DNA of 64,000 bases from Megalobrama amblycephala (taxonomy: Eukaryota > Chordata > Actinopteri > Cypriniformes > Xenocyprididae), in the NCBI RefSeq assembly GCF_018812025.1, contig NC_063046.1, positions 1,576,171 through 1,640,170 on the forward strand. The letters are read 5' to 3'. Positions 1 to 12,195 of the stretch are shown here, one piece after another; within the stretch, counting starts at the first letter, position 1, and every line of letters starts with the position of its first letter. Under the pieces are notes generated by a model, which saw only the letters and a list, made by a program, of their open reading frames with translations, was not told the DNA's origin and ran no database searches. The position numbers and the translations under genes are program-made.

Positions 1-894
1 GGCTGAGAAGAGAGACGCAAATAAAAGTGAAATAACAGCCTGTGGGTCTGAGCACTGAGCTGACGCGGCTCTGTGAGCCTGGAGATGACCTTTAAGGCCA
101 CACAAACGCTGGCTGACTCAAGCATGCAGTGTGTAGATACACATCACGCTACATTCTGCCCTGTAATTGTTGCTCATCTCTTACTATCTGTCCTTCTGTT
201 TCTATAAGGACACTGTCTTGAAGGGCTTCACGCTCTATTAAAAAACAAAGTTAAAAAGGAGCCTAATGGCAGAGATCTCGCTTTTTTTTTCTTTCTTTTT
301 TTTTGTGCTGTAGTACTGCAGGAAGGCACATTTAAGAATCTGAAAAGAAACATCTTAGCAATTCAAGTGTGTAATCATTATAAAATGTTTTATGACTTTT
401 AATTTTAATATTTGTCATGAAACAGTCAGCAATTAACAAATGTTAATTGATTAAATAATAGCTTCTTAATTAAAAAAAAATAAGCTCTTTATCTCTTTCT
501 GTTGTCTTCTCTGCCACCATCACTTTAGTTTTATTTGCCATTATTCAGCATCTTTAGAGTCTAATACTGGTCTGTCATGCTGCCATTTATTTGGCTCTAA
601 ATGCCCAAACAGACTCTGACATTATTAAACAGACTCACTCACATTTCTCATGCAAATATATTCACACAACAGATTTGCATTAGAAACGAAATGTTAATCC
701 TTCCTGGTGTAATTTGGTGCATAGAAGCTGAGAGTAGACAATGCCACTTATTAATTTGTAAGGACGGTGTTCATTAGAAAGCACAACAAACAAGCAGACA
801 CAGGAGAAATCCGTATCTCACATTTGTGAGGAGTGGAGGAGCACTTCATCCCAGCAGCCATTAAAAGCATTCAAATTAAAGCTCTGGGTTTAAG
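1..894. other. AT-rich sequence without recognised gene
   Basis: I see no coding sequence, tRNA or terminal-repeat element here. The stretch is AT-rich with homopolymer runs (T-rich near 282-303, A-rich near 471-480). It ends where L2 LINE homology begins on the minus strand. Confidence 0.5.
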
Positions 895-3560
895 GGAATA
901 ACGGCCAGAATCAGGAAGATTAGCAGCGGATTATCAATCTGTCTTTCTGTCTGTCTGTCTGTGATGTGTAGAAATAGATAATGTGTTGTATGTATGTCAG
1001 GTTAAAGAGATGTGTTTTTATTCTAGATTTAAAGTTCCAAAGTTTAGGTGCCAAATAGGAGAAGGATCCACTGCCTGTGTTTGATTTTGATATTCTAGGT
1101 ATTATCAACTGTCCTGAATTCTGAGATCGCAATAGACGTGAAGGACTATAATGCTTTAAGAGCTCGCTCAGGTACTGGGGAGCTAAACCATTTAGTGCTT
1201 TGTAAGTAATTAGCAAGATTTTAAAATCTATACGATGTTTAATAGGGAGCCATTGCAGTGTTGACAGAACCGGGCTAATATGGTCATACTTCCTGGCAGA
1301 GATGGGCACTCCAGTTAGAGACTCGGACTCAGACTTGACCTGAAATTACTTCAGACTTGACTCGACTCGGCACAAAAGACTCGGAATATTTTAAAAATGA
1401 CTCAAGTCTTTTACCCTTAACTACTGACTTAATAAATAAAGAATTTGTGTTGTGTTTAGATAGTTTTATAATATCTGCGTCTCATATATTTCCCTATGTG
1501 TCCTGGTAGATCTGACTCTTGTCATACACTTGGATTACATATGAAACATGACGGGAGCCACCATGCTATATGTTCTTTCATATGAGTTTTTATCATGTCA
1601 GATTGGCTAGATGCACAGAATGTAGGAAAACAATTAAATACACCGGGACAACATCATTAAATTTTATGAGACATCGCATTCACAAAGGTTAGTCACATTA
1701 ACTCACACAGCTAGCTATTATACTGTGGTGTAGCTGCATGGCTCATTTGAATTGCCAGCCTGTTAAAATATGAACAAAAAAAAAATCTAGACTTTAAACC
1801 CAGCATTATGTTTTACCAATATTTTCGTATTATATGCAGCTTTTCTATGTCTTAATGTGTCCATAAGAGAGAGAGATAGATATGCTAATCCATTTATTAC
1901 TTAAAGCTCATATTTTAACATATCACAATCAGCATGTGTAGTTTTCTATTGACATTTTTAATCAAATATCTTAAACATGTTTGATATTTTCTGATAATGA
2001 CTGTCGTCACTAACAACGAAGCTGCATAACAAACTACTGTATAACAAACCGTGACTCACTGGCGCCATCTTGCGTCCACTTAGCGACTGTATTGAAAATG
2101 ACTACTCGTGTTGCCAGGACGATTGTTTTGTACATTATAATGGATTATAAAGTAACAAGCTGGATGTACATTATCCCTTTCAACATAGAACCTTAATTAT
2201 CAAATAAAACAGATGATAAAAAGATCATATTATTTTGTCTATGTAATACAACTAGGATAAAAAAAATAGGATTTAATTATGAGGAAAAAAAAAATGACCT
2301 GAGACTCGACTCGGACTCGTGACAAAAGACTCCAGACTTGACTCAGACTCCATATAAAAGACTCGTGAACATCTCTGCTTCCTGGTTCTAGTAAGAACTC
2401 TAGCTGCTGCGTTTTGGACCAGCTGTGGCTTATTTATCAGGCAAGCAGAACAACCACCCAGTAGAGCGTTACAGTAATCTAGCCTTGAGGTCATGAACGC
2501 ATGAACTAACTGTTCTGCATTTGTCATTGAGAGCATATGTCGTAGTTTAGATATATTTTTAAGATGGAAGAATGTGGTTTTACAGATGCTAGAAACATGG
2601 CCTTCAAATGAAAGATTGGTATCAAAGAGCACACCCAGGTTCCTAACTGAAGATGAAGACTTAACAGAGCAGCCATCAAGTGTTAGACAGTAATCTAGGT
2701 TATTATGTGAAGAAGTTTTTGATCCAAAGATTAGAATCTCTGTTTTTTCTGAATTTAGTTGTAGGAAATTACTGGTCATCCAATTTTTTATATCAGCTAT
2801 ACTGTACATTCTGTTATTTTTGTGAATTGGTAAGTTTCATCAGGGCGTGAAGAAATATAGAGCTGAGTATCATCAGCGTAACAGTGAAAACTAATGCCAT
2901 GCTTCCTAATGATATCTCCCAAGGGTATCATGTACAGAGTGAAAAGCAATGGTCCTAGTACTGAGCCTTGCAGTACTCCATATTGAACTTGTGATCGATA
3001 TGACATCTCATCGTTTACTACTACAAACTGATAACGGTCAGATAAGTATGATTTGAACTATGACAAGGCAAATCCACTAATGCCAACATAGTTTCCAAAT
3101 CTATTCAAAAGAGTCTTGTGATCAATAGTGTCAAAAGCAGCACTAAGATCCAGTAACACTAATAGAGAGATACAACTGATAATCTGATGATAAATCCTGA
3201 CTGGAAATCCTCACAAATACAATTTCTTTCTAAAAAGGAATATAGTTATGATGATAATGCCTTTTCTAGTATTTTTGACAGAAAAGGTAGATTCAAGATC
3301 AGCCTGTAATTTATTGATTGAGGATAAAGTTGTGGTTTTTTAATAAGAGGTTTAATTATAGCCAGTTTAAAAATGTTGATATTTGGTACGTTGGAAATGT
3401 TGGTATGTATCCTAGTGACAATGATGAATTAATGATATTATGACCTCTGGAAGCATCTCTTTTAGTAGCTTAGTCGGTACAGGGTCTAACAGTCTGTCTG
3501 TCATCTGTAATGATCTCTTTCTCCTCAATTCGCTACCAAAAGGTGTAAATAAACATTTGT
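895..3560 (-). pseudogene. Degraded L2-clade LINE, RT and C-terminal part
   Basis: Remnant of a non-LTR retrotransposon ORF2. Read on the minus strand, the pieces carry [12 protein letters not shown] (near 3480), [11 protein letters not shown] (near 3280), [16 protein letters not shown] and the YADD catalytic box (2797-3006), then the fingers-to-C-terminal part ([21 protein letters not shown]) down to about 960. These align by eye with the intact L2 ORF2 at 16.3-19.25 kb. Several frame changes and stops break the frame, and the P of the PQGSVLGP box is L here. The copy lacks a normal 3' tail and is interrupted by a hAT element at 1297-2377. Right and left limits are approximate. It cannot encode a working enzyme. 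Confidence 0.85.
1297..2377. mobile_element. Non-autonomous hAT-like DNA element inside L2
   Basis: An 1,081-bp insertion that splits the L2 remnant. It starts CAGAGATGGG and ends with the reverse complement CAGAGATGTT, so the terminal inverted repeat is CAGAGATG followed by related ACTCGGACTC/AGTCTGAGTC subterminal motifs. The flanks are a perfect 8-bp duplication, CTTCCTGG at 1289-1296 and 2378-2385. An 8-bp TSD with CA...TG ends is the hAT signature. No transposase is encoded. It is AT-rich inside. Confidence 0.88.
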
Positions 3561-4653
3561 TGCACACAAAATCATATTCTATTGAATTATATGAACTTCA
3601 CCGCAGTACGAATCCCATCGTGCCCCATATGCATCACGTTCTCAGAACACATCGTTGTTGAACCGACCCAATCACGGGCAGCACATACAGTCTCATTAGC
3701 TCTTATAAAGAAGTCACTGACAGCTCGAGTCTCAGCCTCTGCTAATCTACTGATGTGTTTGACATCGTCCTACATTCGTTCTTCCTCTATCAGCGGCTGT
3801 TCATCTGGTGTCTTTGGTGAGAAACCCATATAAATGCAAACAGCGATGCATTGATTTTCCTAGGATTTTTCTGCATTTCACATGTCAGCCTCATTAAATG
3901 TGAATGTGAATGTGATGGTGAACGTGTGAATGTTTTTCATCCAGAACTTACTTTGTGTCTCTGTGTGTCAATTCTGTCTTATTTTTATTTTGTTTTTATT
4001 TACTTCATGTTCTTTGTGTGAATTCAGTGTGTGTATGTGTAGGGCTAAAAGATTAATCAAAATAAAATCGAAATCACAATAGGGGGATCAAATTCAATCA
4101 AATAAATGTATCATTATACATTTACATTGTACATACACTGTATCATTTACATGTGCATCTTATGGTAACAGTTTTTCAGTGTCTTGGAGCAATACCAAAA
4201 TGAATGCTTTAAGGCTTAATATTTGAAAATAAAGAAATCAAGACATAAATATTAGTATTGTAGTGTTATAGTTGTATACCTATGAACTGTTTCCTGAATG
4301 AGGTCTGATTTGGTTTTTCTAAATCCAAATATGAACACCCTTAAATGCCTAAGCCACTTTTTTTTTTTTTTTGGGAGAAATCGTTCAGCGCTGCGTATAT
4401 GTTTGTGAACGTAAGGATATTTAAGCAAAGCAATTAGTGCTTAATACACTGTTTCTGTTGTTTAGATTATTATTTGCTCTTATTGTGTTTGTTTTTTAAT
4501 TAGAATAATAGCTGTGACATGGACGAAGTTAATTGGTCAGGTACCAATCCAAATCCGATAGGCCTAGTGATATTTATTTTCTTCTCTTTTTATAGCAAGC
4601 ATCTTTGTGTTTATAGTTTGAGTGAAGTGATTGTGTGTCTTCAGCTGTTTCTT
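3561..4653. other. Unassigned spacer
   Basis: Possibly includes a further diverged 5' part of the L2 remnant up to about 3830, but I cannot align it convincingly. The remainder is AT-rich, with a T run near 4360. No gene seen. Confidence 0.4.
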
Positions 4654-6151
4654 CACTCTAAAAAAGTCCTGGGTTGAGCCTTTTGGGTCATTTTTTGGGT
4701 TATTTTTCCAGTGTTTGGGTAGTTTTTGTGTTACCCAGCTCATGGGTCAGACGTAACAATCCAGGGGTTGAGTTATTTATCACAGGCTTTTTGCACCCTC
4801 TTCAGGAGAGAGCAGTGCAGCTCCGTCAAATGTATGCATGTCTTTGGTAAAATACAGGTTTGTGTACATTTTATTTTATCTAAAAATTCATTATTGTTCC
4901 GTATATCGTTTAATTTTATGCAAAGCAACATACAGGGTGCGATGTGAATCACCTAAACGAGTGTCGCGTCGGTCTTTCCGCATTATGGAAACGCCTAATG
5001 TCTTGCATAACATTTTATGATTTTATTCAAAAAGGTAAAGAATATAAATACTTATGATGTTAAATATGTTCTCAGAATTGTACACTGATTATTTATGGAC
5101 AGGTTATGGAGTCAGTCACAGCATATTTTGGCTACGAGTGAAACGCAGGCGGCGGTCTGAAGTTATCAGTTCCCCTGCCGAACGCAAGTCATCTCCGGCA
5201 CATAATCCAGCGGCATTACGGTGGAAACAGGACAACAGAGACTGATCGATTACTAGGGGTGTGACGAGACAGGTAGCTCAGGAGACGAGACGAGACTCGA
5301 GATTTAGTTCACGAGAAAAAGACAAGATTTTTACACACTATTTTTAAGAAATCCTCAATGGCGAAATACATGACAAATACAATTACAAATACAAATACAC
5401 AAATACATGTATTTGAAATGTTTTAACTAATTATCTTAGTTAAGTTCTACTTTCTGAGTATGAATTATCACATGCAGTAAAAGACAACAATACTCAAGTA
5501 CTGTAAAAGGTTTTGCCACAAACTCAACTGACTGACTTCTCTCCTGTATGATTTCAGTCTCTTCAGACCTTACTGTACATAATTTATGAGCTTCTACAAC
5601 CTTTGACCTCCTAACTGAACTCCTTTCCACAAACTGATCATAGAAATAAAAACAGTATAAATAAAAATGGTAACACTTTACAATAAGGTCTCATTTATTA
5701 ACATTAACATATTAACAAACATCAACTAACAATGAGCAATATATTTGCTACAGTATTTATTCATCTTTGTTTATGTTAGTTAATAAAAATAGTCATTCAT
5801 TGTTAGTTCATGTTAGTTCACAGTGCATTAACTAATGTTAACAAATGAAACCTTATTGTTTGTGCTTAAAGGTGCCCTCGAATGAAAAATTGAATTTATC
5901 TTGGCATAGTTAAATAACAAGAGTTCAGTACATGGAAATGACATACAGTGAGTCTCAAACTCCATTGTTTCCTCCTTCTTATAAAAATCTCATTTGTTTA
6001 AAAGACCTCAGAAGAACAGGCGAATCTCAACATAACACCGACTGTTACGTAACAGTCGGGGTGTACGCCCCCAATATTTGCATATGCCAGCCCACGTTTC
6101 CAACATTATAAAAGGCATTAGACAAGGGCAGCCAGTATTAACGTCTGGACC

Positions 6152-6398
6152 CACATGGAAAAAACCTATATAAACATATATGTTTCAATATAGGTTTTGA
6201 TATAGGTTTTACATATATGTGACATATATAAAATTGGCCGTTTTCCTATATTATATGTACATATATGTACACATATATGCACACATATATGTACACATAA
6301 TATAGGAAAACGGCCAATTTTATATATGTCACATATATTAAAAACCTATATCAAACCTATATTGAAACATATATGTTTATATAGGTTTTTTCCATGTG
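6152..6398. mobile_element. 247-bp near-perfect palindromic element, 5-bp TSD
   Basis: The two halves are almost exact reverse complements, from CACATGGAAAAAACC at the left to its mirror at 6398, with a short centre near 6275. The flanks carry a 5-bp duplication, GGACC at 6147-6151 and 6399-6403, showing transposition of the whole hairpin. It is rich in ATATATG/CATATAT motifs. It could extrude as a cruciform or be transcribed into one long hairpin. I do not recognise the family. Confidence 0.82.
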
Positions 6399-7041
6399 GG
6401 ACCAATTTCACGTGTTCGTGTAGCGGTGTGTTTTCTGCGTTGTGTCGTAATCAAAGACAGACTGCGAAAAATCTTGCCATCAGGTCCTCACTTTATTCTG
6501 TATAACACAAATGGCAATATATGAGGACTTGTGCAGCATACAAACAGCATGCGGCAGCAACGCACAACGCTGAGAAAGAGAGATATTAAAAGTAACTTAA
6601 GTAAAGAAAAATAATCAACGAAACATCTGAATGTACATCACAGATGTACAAATTGGATTACAATCATACAAATATATCATGTGAATTCAGCTGTTACATG
6701 AAACATGGCCTTAATTGAATCACCGCAAAAACTTTGTGCGACCTACCGCTGTGATGTCTCATGCAGACTGGGAAGCAGCAAAGTGCGTCAACACCCCAAG
6801 TCAGCATGGCGGCAGGAAACCCCAAATATGGTCATGGCAAGTGGAATCACAAAATAATTGTCTAAATACATAACTGCTACATTCGCACATACATAAGTTC
6901 TTGCATAATTTTTTTCGTTAATTCTTAGTTTTTGCCTTGATAATAGAAAATATGAGCTAGGCATCATGTATGACAGTCAAAAATGAGATATGAGCTACAA
7001 AATGACCAGATCCTGCCATTAGCTATATAGAAGACATATCT

Positions 7042-7268
7042 TGTATGTAAAGGGCATATATGTGGATATGAAGAAGCAATACAGGAGACCTATATTTCCT
7101 GTATATGCACATATATGCACCTCAATTTTGCCTATATGTGGCATATATACACATATATGCAGTATATATATTATCATATATGTGCATATATGCAGCATAT
7201 ATGTACATATACACTGCATATAGGTTTCATATATGCGCATATATCCACATATAGGTTCTTTCCATGTG
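7042..7268. repeat. Decayed relative of the palindromic element
   Basis: The right end (ATAGGTTCTTTCCATGTG) closely resembles the right end of the palindrome at 6152-6398. The interior has the same CATATATG-rich texture. The left end is diverged and no TSD is visible. Short open frames on both strands here are by-products of the near-palindromic sequence. Confidence 0.55.
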
Positions 7269-8882
7269 GGGATGTGCACAACCAAATCATCAGACTAGGT
7301 AAGCAAACAAGAACAACAGTGAAAAATGGCAGATGGAGCAATAATAACTGACATGATTCATGATATCATGATATTTTTAGTGATATTTGTAAATTGTCTT
7401 TCTAAATGTTTCATTAGCATGTTGCTAATGTACTGTTAAATGTGGTTAAAGTTACCATCGGTTATTACTGTATTCACGGAGACAAGAGAGCCGTCGCTAT
7501 TTTCATTTTTAAACACTTGCAGTCTGTATAATGCATAAACACAACTTCATTCTTTATAAATCTCTCCAACAGTGTAGCATTAGCCGTTAGCCACGGAGCA
7601 CTATCAAACTCATTCAAAATCAGAAGTAAACAATATAACAGTATACAATACTCACATAATCCGACGCATGCATGCAGCATGCATGACAAACACTTTGTAA
7701 AGATCCATTTTGAGGGTTATATTAGCTGTGTAAACTTTGTTAAGGCACTTTTCAAGGCAAGCGCGAGCTCTGTGGGCGGAAAGCACGGGATTTAAAGGGG
7801 CCACAGCATAAAATCGGCGTGTTTATAATGATGCCCCAAAATAGGCAGTTAAAAAAATTAATAAAAAAAAGTCTATGGGGTATTTTGAGCTGAAACTTCA
7901 CAGACACATTCAGGGGACACCTTAGACTTATATTACATCTTTTAAAAACATAATCTAGGGCACATTTAATACGATTAAGAGAAAACTGTTATTCATTTTT
8001 ATGGTAACACTTTACATTAAGTGCAACCATATTCGCACTCTCTCAATATTCAAAGTGCAAATAAGACCACATTTTTCTTTGATACAGAGCTAAGAGATGG
8101 TTACAGCTACACTGCCCAGCCTAAAATAGCTTACATATTGAGAGCTATTTGCATTCATCAGGGATCCGCTTTCAAAATGCAGGGTATTGAAATCGTGTTT
8201 GAATGCGCGCTCGCGTTTACTTTCACTTTTGCGATCGCTTGTACTCTGTAAATATAGAGCGGCGGCGACCGTTATCCAACTGAATTAAATGTTTTTTATT
8301 TAAATACAAAGCAAAACGACAGTGGAGGCATAATGTAAACGTAGCGGTGGCATATTCTTTCCTAATCATCCTTACACTCTGTCATGGCAACATCACGAGA
8401 CTACTTTTCGCCTCGTGACGCGAGATCTCATCACACCTCTATCGATTACACTTGAATTCTAAATGTTTAGTTTTTATTTAGAATATTTGTTAAACAAGCT
8501 TAAATGTAGGCAATATGTATTAAATACAATATAAAATATGCTATACTCAAAAATATATGACCAAAATAAAGGAATTATAATGCAAACCAGTGGTTGTGTG
8601 GAGTATTTAAAAAAAAATTTTTTAGAGGATTTAAGCGAATCCGTAAACATTAATTCATGCAAAAAAAAAAAAAAGATAGAAAAAAAAGAAGCTAGTACTA
8701 TAATAAAAACAAATCTACCCATTATGCTGGGTTAAATAAACAACCCAGTTTGCTGGGTAAAATTAACTCAACATGTGTTCTGTCCTATATTTACCCAGCC
8801 CTTGGGTTGGAAACAAACAACCCAAACAGGGTTGTTTTTAATCCAGTTTTTTTGAGTGTCGAAGCTTGTCAAAGTCTTTACA

Positions 8883-8888
<6 letters not shown>

Positions 8889-8933
<45 letters not shown>
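8889..8933. repeat. (CT)n microsatellite
   Basis: Uninterrupted CT dinucleotides, about 22 units, directly before the 3' end of the LINE fragment at 8938. Confidence 0.97.
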
Positions 8934-8937
<4 letters not shown>

Positions 8938-8938
<1 letters not shown>

Positions 8939-9112
8939 CAATTCAATTCAAAGTGCTTTATTGGCATGAAAATTGTTACAAAGTATTGCCAAACCATTTC
9001 TATCATCAACATAAAGTGAATCATCAACATACACTGTACATATAAAAACATAAAAAGCAGAATGATCAATCAATCAATCAACATTTAGAATTCTATGAAC
9101 AATTTAGAACAA

Positions 9113-9203
<91 letters not shown>

Positions 9204-9655
9204 ACTGATTAGTCAACTCCTCCCTCTTCTTGTGACAGTTATCAATGTATCTTGCTGCTAGTAGAATACAATCACTTTTTTCACCTAATAAATGTTGAAT
9301 TTCTGTTTTATTGTTTACTTGTATGAAGTTTGGGCAAAGTATTTCAAATTTTGGATAAAAGGTCTTTTTGATTTCCTTATAGTTAGGGCAGCTGGTGAGG
9401 AAGTGTTGCTCTGTCTTCAGTACGGGCAGATGCGTCTCCCTCTGGACAGCTAGTTCTGTCTGTATCTGTCCGTCTCTGTATCAGTGTGTGATTGCTCAGT
9501 CTGTACTTCGTCATTATTCTTCTTAATTTACAGTCTTTCACTGTACTCAGATATTCTGCTGTGGTGTAGTCTCTATATAGGGCCAAATAACATTCAAGTT
9601 TACTTTATTTTTCTGTTGTTTCAGTCCAATAGGTCAGGCCATTTTCTTTTTGTGC
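8938..9655 (-). pseudogene. 3' end of a non-LTR retrotransposon (I/Nimb-like C-terminus)
   Basis: Read on the minus strand, fragments give TVKDCKLRRIMTKYRLSNHTL, then after a frame change EQHFLTSCPNYKEIKKTF and further on LLGEKSDC and AARYIDNC. Together these resemble the C-terminal RLSxHxL / HFLxxCPxY region after the reverse transcriptase in some fish LINEs. The plus-strand sequence TTTATTGGCATGAAA near 8959 fits the 3' UTR end. A (GT)n(GA)n tract interrupts the 3' part. The clade is inferred. Not functional. Confidence 0.65.
9116..9197. repeat. (GT)n(GA)n compound microsatellite
   Basis: About 17 GT units run directly into about 23 GA units, inside the LINE 3' region. Confidence 0.97.
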
Positions 9656-9661
9656 TTTTGT

Positions 9662-9663
<2 letters not shown>

Positions 9664-9697
<34 letters not shown>
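9664..9697. repeat. (CT)n microsatellite
   Basis: About 17 CT units at the 5' edge of the minus-strand LINE fragment. Confidence 0.95.
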
Positions 9698-9699
<2 letters not shown>

Positions 9700-9917
9700 A
9701 TGAGCCTGTTCTTTTACTAAGGATGGAAGAAAAGAGTTTTTCCCACTACACAGTCTTTTCAGATGCAGGATTAACCTGACTCCCTGTTAAGATGTGGTAA
9801 AGAAAGACATTACAGAGAAACACAGGCTTGTCAGAGAGAATCAGAGCTGCACTGAATCTACCTGATCTAATGAGTTTGACCAAATCTGTGCAGTTTTTCT
9901 CTGCATAACATCACAGC

Positions 9918-10138
9918 ACATGAAAGTGAAAGTGACATGTGAAGGCCAAGTATGGAAACCCATACTCTGCATTTGTCCTCTGCATTTAACTCATCCAGTT
10001 AGTGCACTTGAATTAGGAGTAGTGGACACACACACACACACCGTGACACACACTCCCGGAGCAGTGGGCAGCCATTTTTGCTGTGGTGCCCGGGGAGCGA
10101 CTGGGTGTTCGGCTAACCATTAGGCTACGACTGCCCCA
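9918..10138 (-). repeat. tRNA-derived SINE, degenerate
   Basis: The minus-strand copy starts GGGGCAGTCGTAGCCTAATG, a tRNA-like head with an A-box (TAGCCTAATGGTTAG). It jumps straight to the body (GCTGCCCACTGCTCC, then a CA/GT tract) and ends near TTTCACTTTCATGTGC. This matches a common teleost SINE that I recall, but the B-box part of the head is missing, so it should not be transcribed by Pol III. Its 5' end abuts a tRNA-Ile pseudogene. Confidence 0.65.
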
Positions 10139-10199
10139 GAACGAACCAGTGACCTTGGCGTTATTAGCACCACGCTCAAAACAACTGATCTAACCGGCC
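10139..10199 (-). pseudogene. tRNA-Ile (AAT anticodon) pseudogene, 3'-truncated
   Basis: The minus strand begins GGCCGGTTAGATCAGTTG and has the anticodon stem-loop GTGGTGCTAATAACGCC (anticodon AAT) and part of the T arm (GGTTCG). This closely matches eukaryotic tRNA-Ile. The A-box carries substitutions, the T arm breaks off after GGTTCGTTCT, and the 3' acceptor strand is absent, so it cannot fold as a complete tRNA. The sequence continues directly into the SINE head. Confidence 0.78.
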
Positions 10200-12195
10200 T
10201 GCTGGCACATGCGTTGTATGTTCTCTTACAAAGGCAATTTGGAATGCATGTATTATGTTTGTGATTATAAACTTGTGCAAATGCTAAATGATTTTTTATC
10301 ATAATGATTTTTGCTGAGTGTTGGTGAAGGTGAGATTAAACTTTACTGATAACTCCTTCTGATTAACAGCCATTTTTATATAAGCTCACACAGAAAACAA
10401 ACACTGAAGGCTTGTCTACTGCAGCACCAGGCCGATGTTCAGGTGTGCTGTTTGCATCACTGTTTGACAAAATGAGGTTTTGTTTGATTCTAATGAGGAA
10501 CTGCTGTTGACAGCAGGACAATGGCACAATTCAGTGATGCTAATGAGAACTAGAGGGTTTTTTTTGGCCGCTTTCCTGGAAGCTTCGCAGAAATGGCGTG
10601 TACTGTAGCTCCACCAGCCCGACCGCAGAACAGCTCAGAACAATGCCAGTTATTTACACAGAAACAGCGTACATCCAAACCTTGGCTAACAAGTAATTCA
10701 AGAGTCAATTACAGGCCACTTTTTTCTAACTACTCATTGCAATTTCAAAAGTGGCACAGTTGACACGCATTGCTGTGGCTCACTTCAGCATCAACAGTTT
10801 TCACTACTTTCTCACTACTGTCTGCTCTCGTGGGTTAGTGGAGGAGTGGAACTCTGCCTGCTCTTGCCTTGCTGGACCCATGAGAGATAAAAAGTATCTT
10901 GTTGTATTATTTATTAATGACTCCAGATATCATAGTTATACATGCTGTAGGTCTCCCTCCTGCCTTCCCTGAGCCTCAAAGCAATTAAAGTGGTGCAATG
11001 AAACTGGGCAGGTCATGCTAGGCTAAACCTGCACATTCATTCATGCTTTAACTCAGCTATCTCAGGCCTCAGAGACCAGGGGCTCTAGTTTAATCTCACC
11101 AGGTCAAGAGCTGTAATCCAGCAGTGAGAGCTTATCATTGCTCACATGTCAGTCCAGTGATCCTTTACAACAATTAACTGCAGTGATGCAGTTTCCCACA
11201 GTCTATTCAGTAATAAGTGCAGTTTTGTGTAGGACTGCACAATGAGAAACTGTACTGTGGTGTTTGGTCATTTGAATGCAAGTCAAAGTGCAGTTTTCAC
11301 TACGTTTGTATTTTATCCAACTTACCACACTAAAAATCTGTATTTACATTTTGTTAGGGACATGTCTGAGATAAATAAATCCAAACTCTAAAAGCATGGT
11401 GTGATGATTAAAACACCGAAGCAACTCAATAACCATGGCAGAAGTTATCATCATTGAACAATGCTGACACTGATGAATTTAGCATAATATTTGCTATGTT
11501 GTTGTTTTCATTATTGCATACAGGGTCTAAAATTACAGTTGTGCACATAACAAAAAACATCCACAAAGGTTATGTGTTGTATGTGCTGAGGTGATCCAGC
11601 AGTGACTATGAAGTGGAATGAAGCATTGGCATGTTTGGCTACACAGATTCAATGTGTGTGTAAATTTTAGCTAACGTCCAAACCGGAGGAACCACAGGGC
11701 GCTGCAGTGCTTCACTTTCACCAGTGGAAAATTATGGACAGAATTCGAGAAGAACCTGGAATACACAGTCACACCTCAAATTTATTTACTCATTTTATTT
11801 CATCTTAAAAGTCACTAGCATTTTTGCCTGTGGTTAAGTAACCATTTAATTTCAAAGTTTTACTTGATCAGTTTAGATAATGTTATATTATTTATTTATC
11901 AGCCATGCTTTAATAATCATGGCATCTATTTTTATTGCTTTGTATGGTTGTATTTATACAAGGTGTGGGTGTAACTATCACAGCAAAGAACAGGTCAGAT
12001 TACTTCTGAATCTAGTCTTTTCTATCGAGTACTTTTCAAGCATTTCTAGTTGGGCCATTCATTCTTACAAAACCATTAAAACACCACGGCACTAATGATT
12101 TTAAATATTAAACATGTATTTTAGCAATATATAAAAACATCATAAAGACAACATTGTTCTCTACGCTGAACAAAGTGTAATTTGTGCAAAGGGTA
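10200..12195. other. No gene recognised
   Basis: About 2 kb of AT-rich unique-looking sequence. Short open frames (for example 10751-10972 and 11880-12095) have no recognisable domain and no splice or start context that I can support. Confidence 0.5.

Larger units (their letters stand above)
5870..7965. mobile_element. TTAA-flanked non-autonomous DNA element
   Basis: Inserted in the hAT element and flanked by TTAA at 5866-5869 and 7966-7969. Its ends are AGGTGCCCTCGA and, reverse-complemented, ATGTGCCCTAGA. TTAA duplications are made by piggyBac and Kolobok transposases; the ends do not settle which. It contains the palindromic element at 6152-6398 and a decayed relative at about 7042-7268. 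No transposase ORF. Confidence 0.75.
5254..8441. mobile_element. hAT-like element with 8-bp TSD
   Basis: Starts TAGGGGTGTGACGAGA and ends with the reverse complement TAGAGGTGTGATGAGA. It is flanked by the perfect 8-bp duplication TCGATTAC at 5246-5253 and 8442-8449. The length is 3,188 bp including a nested TTAA element. The flanking arms (5254-5869 and 7966-8441) carry no transposase domain, so it is non-autonomous. The 5667-5860 stretch resembles a dispersed teleost repeat that begins GGTAACACTTTACAATAAGG. Confidence 0.88.
4654..8859. mobile_element. Outer TIR element with CACT ends
   Basis: Starts CACTCTAAAAAA and ends with the reverse complement CACTCAAAAAAA. Both ends run into GGGTT/AACCC-rich subterminal sequence (4665-4760 and 8725-8850), which repeats the pentamer many times. 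Removing the nested hAT leaves about 1 kb. I found no clear target duplication (left flank CTT, right flank TCG). CACT termini suggest an EnSpm/CACTA-like non-autonomous family, but that is inference. No transposase is visible. Confidence 0.6.

Noticed and set aside
7019..7351. Overlapping open frames on both strands rich in Tyr, Ile, Cys and His
   Set aside because: By-products of CATATATG-rich near-palindromic DNA.
11690..11715. CTCF-like match (CCACAGGGCGCTGCAG)
   Set aside because: Too many departures from the core consensus.
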